A stretch of DNA of 64,000 bases from Closterium sp. NIES-65 (lineage: Eukaryota; Streptophyta; Zygnematophyceae; Desmidiales; Closteriaceae), in contig CANXME010002160.1 of the NCBI GenBank assembly GCA_948144175.1, positions 1,993,501-2,057,500 of the forward strand. Reading direction: 5' to 3'. The notes beneath the pieces are model-generated. The model was not told the DNA's origin, ran no database searches, and saw only the letters and a list, made by a program, of their open reading frames with translations. Position 1 is the stretch's first letter; every line of letters begins with the position of its first letter. Below are positions 47,480-58,695 of the stretch, one piece after another. A program made the position numbers and the translations under genes.

Positions 47480-50400
47480 GTTTCTTTGGCCCGTGTTTAT
47501 GGCACTTGACGTCACGCCAAAAGAAAGGCGATAGACAGCAGAAGGAGGAGGAACAGAGGGGACCGGAATTGCCCCGAACCAGGGGCAGCAAGAAGAGCTA
47601 ACGTCGTGGGACCTGGGGGAAGGCTTACAAGGGAAGCAGCAAGAAGCTGTAGAGGCGCTGCTGGCAACTCATCGTCAGACATTTGCCTACACCTTGAAGA
47701 AATTGGGGTGCTGCAACTGTGCTGTTATGACGCTGAACCTGACGACGACTGTTCCCGTGTATCAGAGGAGACGCAAAAAGTCTAGAGGTGTGCAAAGAGA
47801 AGTGCCTCGAGCTGGTGGAGGCGGGGCTAATCCGACGGCCAGAAATCAGCTATGCAACAGCGACAGTGGTGGCAGCGGGGATGGCCCTAATGGGGACAGA
47901 TCTCTACAGGAGGATGTGCAGTGACTAGCGGGACCTGAATAAGGTCACGGTGCCAGAACGATACTCGACACCCATGGTGGATGAGATCTTCGATCAGCTG
48001 GCGGAGGCTAGGATATTCTTATGCTGGGTATGAGGCAGGGGTTCAATCAGATCCCCATAGTGGAGGAGGACGAGGCTAAAACTGCCTTTTATGGGCCCGA
48101 CAATGCGTATGAGTGGAACCGGATGCCATTCATACTGAAGAACACCTCCTTGCTATTTCAGCAGGTGATGGACGCAGTGATGCGAGGGATGAAAGGGGAT
48201 CCATGCTACATTGATGATATCATCGTGTATAGTGCAACGGCAGAAGAACACATGGAACGTTTGGGGGAGATGTTACGGAGGATAAAGGAGGCGGGGCTGA
48301 CTTGCCACCCCAAGAAGTGCCGCTTCGGGCACATGTCAGTGACCCACATGGGGTTTGAGGTGACATGAGGAAAGCTGGCCAATTAGAAGGCCAAGGTGGA
48401 GGTCCTCGACCGAGTGGCGCAGCCTAAGGACAAGAGCGCATTGAGGGCCCTTTTAGGGTTCCTGAACTACTATTGCAAGTTCGTCGAGAACTTCAGCAAA
48501 CGAGCGGCCCTTCTGAACAAGCTGCTGCGCGATGATCTGAAGTGGCAGTGGGGAGAGCCGCAGAAGGCGGCGCTGAAAGATTTACTAGGGGCCGTGAAAG
48601 AAGGAGCACTGCTACAGCTGCCACGGGAAAATGTGCCCCTTGTGCTGTACACGGATAATAGCAGTGTGGGGATATGAGCAATCTTGAGTCAACAGGAAGG
48701 AGGGGAGGAGAAGGTCGTACCATTCGCCAGTCGGTCATGCAATCCTGCAGAATATAACTACTCTTCCTACGAAGGGGAAGGCTTGGCAACCGTGTGGGTC
48801 ATTTCAAAGTGTACCTGCAAGGATGGCCATTCACTCTAGTCACGGACCATCAGCCGCTGTTGAGGCTCATGCAGAACCAGTCACTGACAAGACATAACGC
48901 ACGCTGGGCCATCGAGTTGCAAGATTACACCTAACCACCGCTATTTTTAAGGGGAAACCCAACCCACTAATCTCGCGTTTCAAAGTTAGCCTGCACGTTT
49001 TCGACTATTTCAGTTCGATACTTAGGTGACTGGGGCTATGAATGACGCCTAATGCTCGAAGTTTAAAATCATTATGCGAATCTGAATCCATAGCGCCACT
49101 TCTACAGTACTCTCTTCGGGGATCTGGAACAGACTCTCGCTAAAATTTAACGATGCCCCACACAACCCTCGGTCAAAGATTTAGAAAGGGTGCATACCCT
49201 ACTTGTGCGAGTGGGGTTGAAAATAGACCAAAAGAAAATAGCGGTGGTTAGGTGTATCAGTTCGTCACCCGGCATCGCCCGGGCAAAACCATGCAGCATG
49301 TAGATGGCCTGTCTCGGAACCCGCCTGCTGTCGCGCCAGAGATGGCGCTTGTGGCCATGACTCCGGACCCAGTGACGCCGCTTCGCAAGGAGCAGCAGGC
49401 GGGGGCACCAGATGTCTGGGACGATCAAGAAACCATGGCATGATTACAAGGAGAGACGGCAGAAGGGGCGACGGTCTCGGTCCGAGCAAGGAGCAGAGGA
49501 CAGCATTACCGCTGGTACCAGAACCAAGTGCAGATTTGGACCCAAGATGGATGGAAGAGAGAGCCAGAGCCAAAGGAGAGGGAAGGGATCATTCAAAAAG
49601 TACACAACAAGCTTGGGCATTACGGCCCACTCAGGACGCTTCAGCTGCTGCAGATGGGATGGTGGCGGGCGGGCATGCAAAGAGACATCAAGTATTGGGT
49701 GGCCAGATGCCCTGCATGCATCAGGAACCGAGCTGATTTTGAGAGGAGAAAGGCAGAGTTGCAACCTCTGCCAGTTGTGGGGCTGGGGTACCGGTGGTCA
49801 CTGGATTTGGCAGGAGAGTTGCTGCTGACCAAGCGTGGGCGGCGGTATGTGGTGGTTATGATTGAGCATGTGAATGAGAGGGTGGAAGTGCGCGACCTGA
49901 GCAACAAGACTGCCGTGGCAGTGGTGGAGACCTTTGAAGAGCAAGTGTTAAGTCGTTTTGGAGCATGCGGAGAGGTGCTGGCGGATCAAGGCAAGGAGTT
50001 TCGAGGGGAGTTCGACGTGCTGCTGGACTCATGCCTGATTCCGCACCGCACCACCTCACGTTACCATCCGCAGAATGACGGGCTTACCCAACGGCTGATT
50101 CAAACCTTGAAGCGCGGGCTGCGAGCATACGAGGAGAGCAAGAAGCGTGATTGGGACAGGATCCTCCACTTGGTCAAGGCAGGATACAGGTTCAGCAAGC
50201 AAGATGCATTGAAGGACCTGTCCCCATATCATCTGCTCTTTGGGAGGGAGGCAGTCTTACCATTGGGAGTCCCACGAGTGCTGACAGATGTGGTCATGGC
50301 AGGGACACCAGAGAAGTGGGCAGGCCTGGCGGCTGCACGGGGAGAATAGCTTCGGCGCTTGCTACCAGCGACATTGGAAAGCCTGCACGTGGCTCAGCTG

Positions 50401-50730
50401 CGTGACATCCATCGCTACAAGCAGTGGCAAGAGCATAGGGCTGGTGGTGCACCAGCAGCCTTGCAGCAGGGACAGGAGGTGCACACACGCCGACCCAAGA
50501 AAGACGGGCTGGGCGTGGGATTGTCTCATCAGCGCTGTACAGTCACGGAGGTTCGAGACTCGGGGGTGCTGGTTTTGGAGAGCAAGGCAGGGGTCCGAGC
50601 AGTGGATCACAACACCAACGTGGCACGGGCAGGAGGCACGGCCCTGGAATACAAAGGTCCCGTGACCCGGGCGAGGGCGACTATGGGCCTCGGGAAGGGG
50701 CAAGGAGGTATCAGTGACAAGGACTGGTGA
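47480..50730 (+). pseudogene. Ty3/gypsy pol relic (RT-RNase H-integrase)
   Basis: Acidic linker and pre-RT (LLATHRQTFAYTLKKLG) at 47600-47710; RT at 47780-48370 (AGLIRRPEISYA, MRQGFNQIPI, YIDDIIVYSATAEEHM, KCRFGHMSVTHMGFEV); RNase H at 48396-48926 (LLGFLNYYCKFVENFSKRAA, LVTDHQPLLRLMQNQ). A MITE sits at 48928-49254, then the RNase H tail FVTRHRPGKTMQHVDGLSRN. Integrase is at 49528-50349 (HH-CC: GHYGP...CPACIRN; SLDLAGELL; LADQGKEFRG; SRYHPQNDGLTQRL), with a C-terminal domain to 50730 after TAG 50347-50349. Stops also at 48366 and 48384; frameshifts near 48000 and 48800. The usual catalytic Glu of integrase (GLTERF-type) is Gln here. Confidence 0.85.
48928..49254. mobile_element. 327-bp MITE with 20-bp inverted repeats and TA target duplication
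   Basis: Perfect terminal inverted repeats CACCTAACCACCGCTATTTT. TA at 48926-48927 and 49255-49256. Removing the element and one TA rejoins the gypsy frame as ELQDYQFVTRHRPGK. TA target choice is that of Tc1/mariner-type elements (Stowaway-like). No coding capacity. Confidence 0.9.
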
Positions 50731-51580
50731 GGAGAGTCAGAAACAAGGAGTGTAACATTGGGGAAGTCAGGTAAAAGGAGGTATGGAGAAGCAAAAAGCA
50801 ACACCATACGGAGTGAGGCATGTGGAGTACAAGGGGGGAGCAAGAAGGGGTAAGGGAATTCGCGACAGCTGTCGCGAGATAAGGTGAATCGGAAGTGTGT
50901 ATATACTGTATATTTGTATATAACCGTGAAGAAGTGAACACCGAGAAAAACGAAGGTTGGGGCGGGGATGGTTGACAGCCGCATGGCAAAATGAACAGGT
51001 TGGGCCAAGGGCGAGGTGAGAGGAGCGGGTGGGATGATAACTGGAAGGCGCTACTTTGTTTTGTGTGCTTGCGCATATTTGTTTCCTCGCAGGTCGAATG
51101 CCCGAGCCAGCTGGAGTTACAGCCACGAGCTGGAGGTTTGACAGTTGGACGGCTAAGTGCAAGTACCAAGAGGAAGGGAGGTTGGCTCTTCGCTGTGGTG
51201 TAGAGGCCATCACCTCCAGGGAAGTCATAGGGTGTAGCAATAGGGGGAGGAGCTCATGACGATATAGGAGGTACGGGCAAATGACTCTGTATTATTGGTA
51301 TGTTCTGTGTTAATCTCATGTGATTGCTTCAGTTAAGCAGTCGTGAGGCAATAGGCCATAACAGGCATTAGGGAGACGGCAAGATAATGTAGGCGGATTG
51401 GTGAAGCCAAGGAGCCAAGGAGGTATCAGTGACAAGGACCATTGAGGAGAGTCAGGAACAGGGACTGCAATATCAAGGAGGTCAGGGAAAGGGAGGTCTG
51501 GAGAAGCAGAAAGCAATACCATACAGAGTGAGGCATCTGGAGTACAAGGGGGGAACAAGAAGGGGTAAGGGAATTTCCGA
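50697..51580 (+). repeat. 165-bp direct repeats flanking a possible gypsy LTR segment
   Basis: 50697-50861 and 51416-51580 align (AGGTATCAGTGACAAGGAC ... AAGAAGGGGTAAGGGAATT). The first copy covers the end of gypsy pol and a purine-rich tract. Between them lies 550 bp with a TATA-rich stretch (GTATATACTGTATATTTGTA at about 50897-50925), plausible as LTR promoter. The exact LTR ends are not clear. Confidence 0.5.
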
Positions 51581-52250
51581 CATACATCCTAACCAAACCC
51601 TTTCCCTTTGAGCAACATGGTGTGCGCATGTCCTTGTTGGGGATGCAGCCCCATGTTGGCATGGTGCTTGAGCAGGATATGGGAGGGCTGGTGCTTCTCT
51701 GCCTTGACGACCTCATGCCATGGATGGCGCCCCTCTCTGGGCAAGGGAGAGTGGGGTAAAGGATTTTGCCCAGTGGTGTTCAGCCACCTCTAGCACGAGA
51801 AAGAGGGAGTGTTGACTGTATTGGTGGTTGTGGTATTTTGCTCTAGCTGGTTGTGGGCTAAGGGTTTGGGCAAAATGTGATTGCTAGACTTGTTGCGGCT
51901 AGAATTGAACTCACACCCAACAAGTACCAATATTTATTTGCTATTCACAACAACACCTTAGATGCTAGTTTGACACTTTGGGTTCTTAGGGATTGTTGTA
52001 CGGCAAAGGTTGGGTTGGTAGGCTTTGAAAAACTCGTCATTTGCAAATCTCAACTGTTGATATAGAGATTCCTAGATCTAATCCATTACTGCCAAGTGAT
52101 TCCGCCAGGATAACCTGTCGCACTTAATTATGATAGCGATCGACCTAGATATTGGTTGAAGGCTTGCGTTACCATTCTGAAAGTAGAGATTAAGACCTTT
52201 CAAACACGTACCTGCTCATATTTTAAGGGTACGTGAGCTGCACGCAATGT
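51581..52250. other. Unassigned sequence between gypsy and Copia relics
   Basis: A purine tract AAAGAGGGAG followed by TGTTGACTGTATTGG at 51810 could mark the start of an LTR, but no partner copy is present. No protein motif is recognised. Confidence 0.3.
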
Positions 52251-55200
52251 TCCGTGGAAGTCGGCGAACTTAATCTCTTGTTACGCTCTCCAAACTCTCC
52301 CGCTTTCTATCACATCCCAGGGCTGTGTAGTAGCTGCTTAAAGTCGATGTCCATTAGGATCTTTTGTAGATGCTGCTGCTGTCAGAATGTTCTCATCTAG
52401 CCTGTAGTGGGGTGCTCTATAGCGAGTACAACCCTGTTAGGGTTTGCTATTTGTATCCCCATTCTTGCTAGTCAAACCCTCTTCTTTCTTCTAATTTTGA
52501 CATGCTATCAGAGCAGGTCGATCCCCTTGGATCGATCCTGTGGGTGGGTTACCACCACCTCGTTACTTCCGCTGCTACTGCTACTGCTACTCTCTGTGCC
52601 GCACGCCCCGTGGCGTGCGGCAGTTTTTTCTTCCCGCCGTGTGCCCCGAGGCGCGCGGCGGTTTTCTGCCCGCCGTGCGCCCCGAGGCGCGCGGCGGTTC
52701 TCTGCCCGCTGTGGGCCCCGGGGCGCGCGGCGGGCTTCTGCCTTGTCGCTCGGCGCGTCGCCCTCGGGAGGCGCTGTGACGGGCGATGGGGACCCGCGCG
52801 CCGGCCCGTCGACGCCCGTGCGCCGCTGCCCCGGCTCGTCGACGCCTGTGCGCCGCTGCCCCGGCCCGTCGCCGCCCGTGCGCCGCTGCCCCGGCCCCGC
52901 GCAGCTGCCCCGGCCCGTCGCAGCCCGTGCGCCGCCAGCCCCGGCCCGTCGCCGCCCGTGCGCCGCTGTCCCGGCCCCACACCGCCCGTGCGCCGCCCGT
53001 CCCGGCCCCGGCCCCGCCTGCGACCCCCCCTTTTCCCGTCGCCCGTCGCGGCTCCCTCGGGGGCCGCAAGGGGAGGGGGGCGAGCGCCGCCCCCCCCCCC
53101 CCTTCTGCTGCCTGTCTTGGCGCCCTGGACGGCCGCGCGTCGGTTCCCCCCCCCCCCCCCCCCCCCCCCCCTCCCCCTCCCCCGTAACCTCCCTACCCGC
53201 CATCCCGCCCTGCCTGAGTTAGGGTTTGGGGAGTGGCGAGTAGGGGGTGGCGAGTATGGGGGTGGCGGGTGTGTGGTCTCCCCTGCTCCTCCTCTTCCTC
53301 TCTCTCCCACTGCTGCAGCTGCCGCTGAGGGGGGTGGGTGTGTGGGAGTCGCTGGAGTCGTGCTAGGGGGTGGGGTGTAAGTGACCCTAGGGGTGCAGTA
53401 CGGGGTGTGTGCAAGGGGGGGTGAGACTGTTTGGGGAGCTGAATGAAGGATGCCGCTGTGTCGCTAGCAGCACCTGTAGTCCGGGGGCTTCGTCCGGTAG
53501 CTCTGTCGTAGCCAGCTATGCCAGCCGCACGTGGGCCCGTTGCTCGTCTGCCGCTACTTTAGCCGCGGGGCCAGTTACCCCTGTAGTCCGAGGGCTTCGT
53601 CCGGTAGCCGCTGTGCCAGTCTGCCTCCTGTTGCCCGTGTGTCTGCAGCTTCATCCGTCGCCTCCTATCTCCTTTCCTCTCACTCTCGCCTCCTCCTCCT
53701 CACTTGCCCTCTGCGATAGCCTCTAGCTTTGCTCATAATTCTTAACTTTAAACTATTGCTTCTTGAAGTTGTGCTCAGAATGTGTGGTGACATTGTGATC
53801 CACCCTGAGCTTGTACTGCTTTGCTTGCTCTGCTGATTACACCCCACTTTGGTTATGGGGGTGTGTCAGAATGTTCTCATCTAGCCTGTAGTGGGGTGCT
53901 CTATAGCGAGTGCAACCCTGTTAGGGTTTGCTATTTGTATCCCCATTCTTGCTAGTCAAACCCTGTTCTTTCTTCTAATTTTTACAGCTGCTGTAGTCGA
54001 GGTGCCTGCTTAACCCCGTAGAGGGAATTCTTTTACTGGCACACCCCATAGAGGGATGTTTAACAGTGGCAATGGTCAATAGGATGCACACTAAGGTGTT
54101 GACGGCTTACCGGGGCGAAGGTTTGGTCGAAGTCAATCCATGACGTTGATCGTAGCCTCATACGACCCATCTCGCCTTGAAGCGTTCGATTGTACAGTCG
54201 GCAGCAATTTTGACGCAGAAGACCCACTTCTTTTATAATACCTGCTTCTCTTCACCGCGGCTCGGTCGACTAGGACCGATGTATCCCGCGATTCCAACGC
54301 TGAAAGCTCCGCATCCATTGGTTCCCGCCATTCCTTGCTGAGGGGTCCAGTCAGAACCTACCGTGGGGCAGGGGCCGCTGCGGTGTGGAGGCCGACTAGT
54401 TGTAGTCCTATGACGGTGGTGTTGTGGCTTAGTGGTTACCTCCTATATTACGTCGTTGTCGCTATCAGGTGCAAGCGGGGAGCCTCTGACGGGGTCTCGG
54501 CATTGCAGTGGTCCAGGTGTCTTCCCATCGTTGACACCGCCATCGTCAACGTCGCACAGCCGAGGGTTCACGTCGGGTGTTCGTCGGCGGTGTCGCGGTC
54601 GAGGATTTTCACTACGGCCAGGTCTTAGGGGGAGGCGAAGCTCCGGCCCTCGTGTCCGTAGGCTTGGTCCGCACTTGTCTGCTCATCAGCGCGGAATCAG
54701 GTGAGGGTGAGTCGTTCGTAGAACACAACGTCGCGCGTGGGAGCGATCTTGTTGGTATAGGTCTAGGGCGCCACCCCGTGTACTCATAGCTGATTCTGAT
54801 CTGGATTTTTCAGCGTGCGCGATATCCCAATAGTGGTGGGTGTGTGCCTGTATTGAACTATACACCCCATACTCTTAGCATCGAGGAATTATTTTTCTTC
54901 CTAGTCCACTTCACGTGAGGTAACAGGTTTTCCACGTACGCCTTGTCGGAGAAGAGGTTGTGCAGCCGTACTGCATGATGCATTGCGTGCGTTCAGTACT
55001 TGGCCGGGAGTCCAGACTGTTTTAGTAGTGCGCACACCTTCGTCATAAGTTGCGCGGTTGGTGCGCTCAGCGACGCCTTGCTGGGGGTGTGCGTAAGGTA
55101 GTGAGATATGGTGAAGGTTTCCGTTTTTGTTGAGGAAACCTTGGAGTTCCTTGCTGTAGGACTTGGATGCGCCGTTTGTCTGCCATATCTGAAGCTTGTT

Positions 55201-55640
55201 CCGCAACTGCCGTTGCGCGTGGGCCAGCCAGAGGCGCAATACCTCATAAGCTCTGCTGCGGTTCTCCACATTTGCTACCCAGGGCGTGAGGGTGTAGCAT
55301 TCGTCGTTAAGGCCACTAAGGACGACGACAAGGTAGTCGCTATATACCTTGTGCAGCTTCTCATACAAGTTTGTACTGGGTTCGAGCGAGGGAAAGGGCT
55401 GGTGTGTGAGCGCAGCTGTGGGGCAGACAGTGAAGGTGTTGGCTGTGAAGTGTTCCTCAGCTCCTTTCCGTCAAGTGGCATGTTAGCTCCAGATTTTAAG
55501 ACTTCAGCGGTAATGCAGTTGTCTGTCGTGAAGGATGTACGAGGCGCTGGTGCCAGAGGTCATCTGTTGCGCGAACTCCAGGTGTGTGGAGACATCATGC
55601 GCAAGCTTCTTCAGGGGATTGATGGGCTCTGACTATGCTA
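52251..55640 (-). pseudogene. Copia integrase-RT relic, split by a TRIM-like element
   Basis: Integrase remains at 54900-55490: LQIWQTNGASKSYSKELQGF, SLPYAHPQQGVAERTNRA (catalytic Asp and Glu region). RT start at 54133-54330 (KEWREPMDAELSALES, then in another frame IERFKARWVV and TKPSPR), and RT middle LYGVKQAPRL just before 53991. After removing 52380-53986 and one GCTGC the frame runs on into LQKILMDIDFKQLLHSPGM and a stop at about 52315. Many stops and shifts; an old copy. Confidence 0.7.
52380..53986 (+). mobile_element. Complete TRIM-like non-autonomous LTR element (1607 bp)
   Basis: LTRs of 123 bp at 52380-52502 and 53864-53986 (TGTCAGAATG ... TTGACA/TTTACA), primer site TGCTATCAGAGC at 52503-52514, polypurine tract TATGGGGGTG before the 3' LTR, and target duplication GCTGC at 52375-52379 and 53987-53991. 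The interior has no gag or pol, only GC-rich 36-bp and 30-bp tandem units (52630-53010) and two long C runs near 53088-53102 and 53147-53170. About 110 bp before the 3' LTR match the end of the Copia at 14896-28630. Confidence 0.92.
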
Positions 55641-57104
55641 TTGCTGCTGGTTCTAGTTCTAATTTTGCTGATAGTGCTGACAATGCAAGCACAAAGAAGT
55701 TGCGGTTCGGAATGACTGAGAGTTGGGGTGCCTTCAATGTGGCCTCGGAGTGGTTCGTCTGGGTCAGGGAATGGTCCGAAGGCGTCTTGCAGTAGAGTTG
55801 GGGTTTCAAAATCTCAGCCGATGTAGGTGCCGTAATAGTTCTGGGGAGTCTCGCCGGGGGGAGTAATAATAGTCTCTTCTGCTTCGTTTTGCACCGCTGA
55901 CCTCGTCTTCTTTCGGCGATAGATTTTGCGGTAGGTCTTGTTGGTGCAACCATACGGTTTGCACTCGACTTGATGTCCGTGTGCGTGCATCCATGTGTGC
56001 ATGGAATGGAATGAGTGCATGAAATAAATATATATTTCATGCTTATAATGATGTGTGTATGATGGGTCATGATGTCAAGTGTTTGTGCGTCGAGTCAATA
56101 GCGAGTCATCGGTAGCCGCGTGTTATGCGGTCATTTTGTGTGTCCCGCGCGGTTTCTATTTTGTCGTGCGCGGTTTCTGTTTGTCGCTTGTCGAACGTTC
56201 GGCGTGTCGCAGGTGTGTGCAGCAGACCCATCAAGAACTCAAGGATGAGTCCGTGATGAAGAACCCGAGCCTTGGTTTCAAGCTTCAAGTAATTTCGAAG
56301 CTCGCCAAAAAGGTACACTTCAAGATATTGAATATAGTTACATTACAATGTGTAGTGTAACATTTCTATTGGTGTAGGCCCTTGAGGAGGGTAGTTTCGA
56401 GACCCTTCTTGGTTGGGGACAGTGTGGCACTGTTCCACATCACTGTACCTCGGCTCTTGGGGTTTGTAGGAGCTGGGAGTAATTCCCAACTCGTAACTCT
56501 TCCTAAGTTGTGTTCTAAGACCATAGTGGCTGCTATAGTATCGTTCGTTCAAACCAGCGCTGTGTCGTCAATACTTGGTGAAATCGTGTGATCTAAATTG
56601 CCTATTGTAGGGGGCATTAAGACGCTCCAGATCCAAGTTGAATCAGGTCATTTGAATCTGTGACCAGAACGCTATGAAGGTTTAAAGCCGCTATGCAGAA
56701 ATCCGGCTGTGCACTCTATCCTTCATTTTTGGCACATTGAAGCCTACTGTGACTATAACAGGTCTCTCTGTCATAGGGTCGTGGCTTGCCGTCTTTGCCA
56801 TATGTGCATTGAGATTTACCCTGCAGAAACTACTGGAGCCATTTGTGAGCTTTACTGGGGCGCGGCTTTCTTGGTAATCCGAAGAGTCTATACCACGTCG
56901 TGGCGAGTTCCAGAGTAGACATCCCTTTTCGGGTGGCGCGAGGCGTTCCGCCTCCTCGATCTCATCCAGGCCTTTGCCGACCATGTTGGTGCAGGAGGCG
57001 GTGGGCGTGCGGGAGTTGGTGCGGATGCCGTTAGGTCTGGGGTTGTGGAGGTCGATCTCTCGCAAGGTGAGTATGGTGGGGGATCGAGGGTCGGTCGTCG
57101 GCAT
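55633..57104 (-). pseudogene. Unrecognised minus-strand ORF split by a solo LTR
   Basis: Minus-strand frames at 56766-57104 and 55633-55938 become one continuous frame when the solo LTR and one GGTCT copy are removed (KTASHDPMTE running into RPTAKSIAERRRGQRCKTKQ). The product is basic in the middle and hydrophilic, without a domain I know. Its place just upstream of Copia integrase remains suggests a gag or linker part of that element, but this is inference. Confidence 0.4.
55939..56760 (+). repeat. Solo LTR (822 bp) of the left-edge Copia family
   Basis: Starts TGTTGGTGCAACCATACGG and ends GTGACTATAACA. Aligns throughout with 1721-2549 in inverse orientation. Perfect 5-bp target duplication GGTCT at 55934-55938 and 56761-56765. 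No primer site follows and no polypurine tract precedes, so the interior was lost, most likely by LTR-LTR recombination. Confidence 0.93.
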
Positions 57105-57206
57105 GTCTCAAGTGAGCTTCTAGAATGTGCTTGAAGAGCAGGGGGACGAGGTCAATTAGCTCGTCTATCGATCCACTTCAGTATGGTGTGTCAAAGTCGA
57201 GGATGT

Positions 57207-58568
57207 TTACGCCGTTTCGGGATTGCGCTTGGCCGTTTCGAAGCCCTGCAACAGTAGTGCCCCCACAGCGATGTCACTTGCGCCGGTGACGAGTTCAAAT
57301 GGACGGTGCGGATCAGCGATGTGAAGGACGGGCGGCGAACTCAAAATGTTTTTGTGGGCCAAAAGGTCAACTTTCTCTTTCGCTCCCCACGTGTACCCAA
57401 CCCCCTTTCTCAACAGGTCGATCAACGGACAATCAACTTCGCCATGTCGGGACAAACTGGTGCACGTAGTTGACGAAGCCCAAAAGACTCTGTAACTCGG
57501 TCAAATTTGTCGGTGTATGCCATGCCTGTATTGTCGTGACCTTCTTCGGATATATTTCTACGCCACTGGCCAAAACAATGAGCCCAAAATTTTCTGTCTG
57601 TCATGTAAAAACTCACACTTACATGCTTTGGTTAATAGTCGGTTCTCACTCAGTATTAGAAAAACTACTTCAATGGCCTGTAGATGATGTGCTCTGTCGG
57701 GGTTGTAAATCAGTATGTCGTCTGAGTTGAGGATCGTGCACTTACCTAAAAGTGGGTGAAACGTCTCGCTTGCAGTCATTTGGAAAGTAGTGGGGGCGTT
57801 GGTTGATTTGAATGGCATCACAGTGTATTCGAATGAACCGTAGCGGGTGCAGAAAGTGGTTTTCAGGTCAGGCGGGTTGACGCGGATCTGGTGGTAACCT
57901 TGTCGAAGGTCAAATTCTATAAAGATGCGAGCTGTGCGAAGCTGGTCGATAAGTTTGTCAGCTCGCGAGATGGGGTAACGGGACTCCCTGTTCAGCGTGC
58001 GGTAGTCTATGCACATGCAAGTTCCCCTGTCTTGTTTGTGTATGAAAAGTATTGGTGCGGCAAAAGGTGACGAACTCGGGCAAATGAACTTTTTTACCGA
58101 GCAGAGTTGTTTTCGTAGCTCCTCTAGTCCCTCCAATAGGTCATCCAAAAATATCCCACTGTACTACCTCAATAGTGCAACCAGATTATCTGGTACGTCG
58201 GCGAGCAGTTTATGTAAGTCACTCAGTTAGCCTGCTACCTCGGCTTCCCATGCGTCAACTGCATACACGTCAGCTCATGGTCATACGTCGCATTTCATTC
58301 TGATTGCGTTGACGCGAACCGACGAAGACTCAGGTGAGCTCCAGCGAGATAGGGCGATCTTGTTACCGTTGACTCGCACAGTGCAGTCAATTTGCGAGTT
58401 ATGTCGTCGCAGCCAATCACGGCCTAGTAACATGTCAGGTGCGTAGAGGGTCGTAGCCAGCATTTTCTATGTGAAGGTGAAATTACTTCCACAATGAATC
58501 CGAACTCGGTCTATCCGCTCCCGTATAGCTAGTGGCGAGCCGCTAGCCAGTATGGCGTCAATCTCATG
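57207..58568 (-). pseudogene. Ty3/gypsy protease-RT-RNase H relic
   Basis: Protease end DMLLGRDWLRRHNSQIDC at about 58380-58440; RT at 57558-58148 (FAAPILFIHKQDRGTCMCID, IEFDLRQGYHQIRV, and NSDDILIYN at the YVDD position); RNase H start HIADPHRPFELVTGASDIAV at about 57270-57340. Stops and a frameshift near 57560. The 5' side of the protease is cut by the LINE tail at about 58570; integrase was not found. Confidence 0.8.
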
Positions 58569-58695
58569 ATTATTATTTTATGTTTTTTTTTTAAGGATGC
58601 ATTACACTTATATAAGCGGTTACATCCACAGTCGTAACTGGAGGGGGGAAGGGACCGGGAGGACAAAAAGTCAACACTGCCCTTCCACTAGCGCT

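Noticed and set aside
50540..50570. tRNA-like T-loop word GGTTCGAGACTC
   Set aside because: No acceptor stem or anticodon arm can be folded around it; it lies inside gypsy pol.
51608..51793. Possible hydrolase-like peptide near 51600-51790
   Set aside because: Short, without a conserved motif and with stops in all neighbouring frames.
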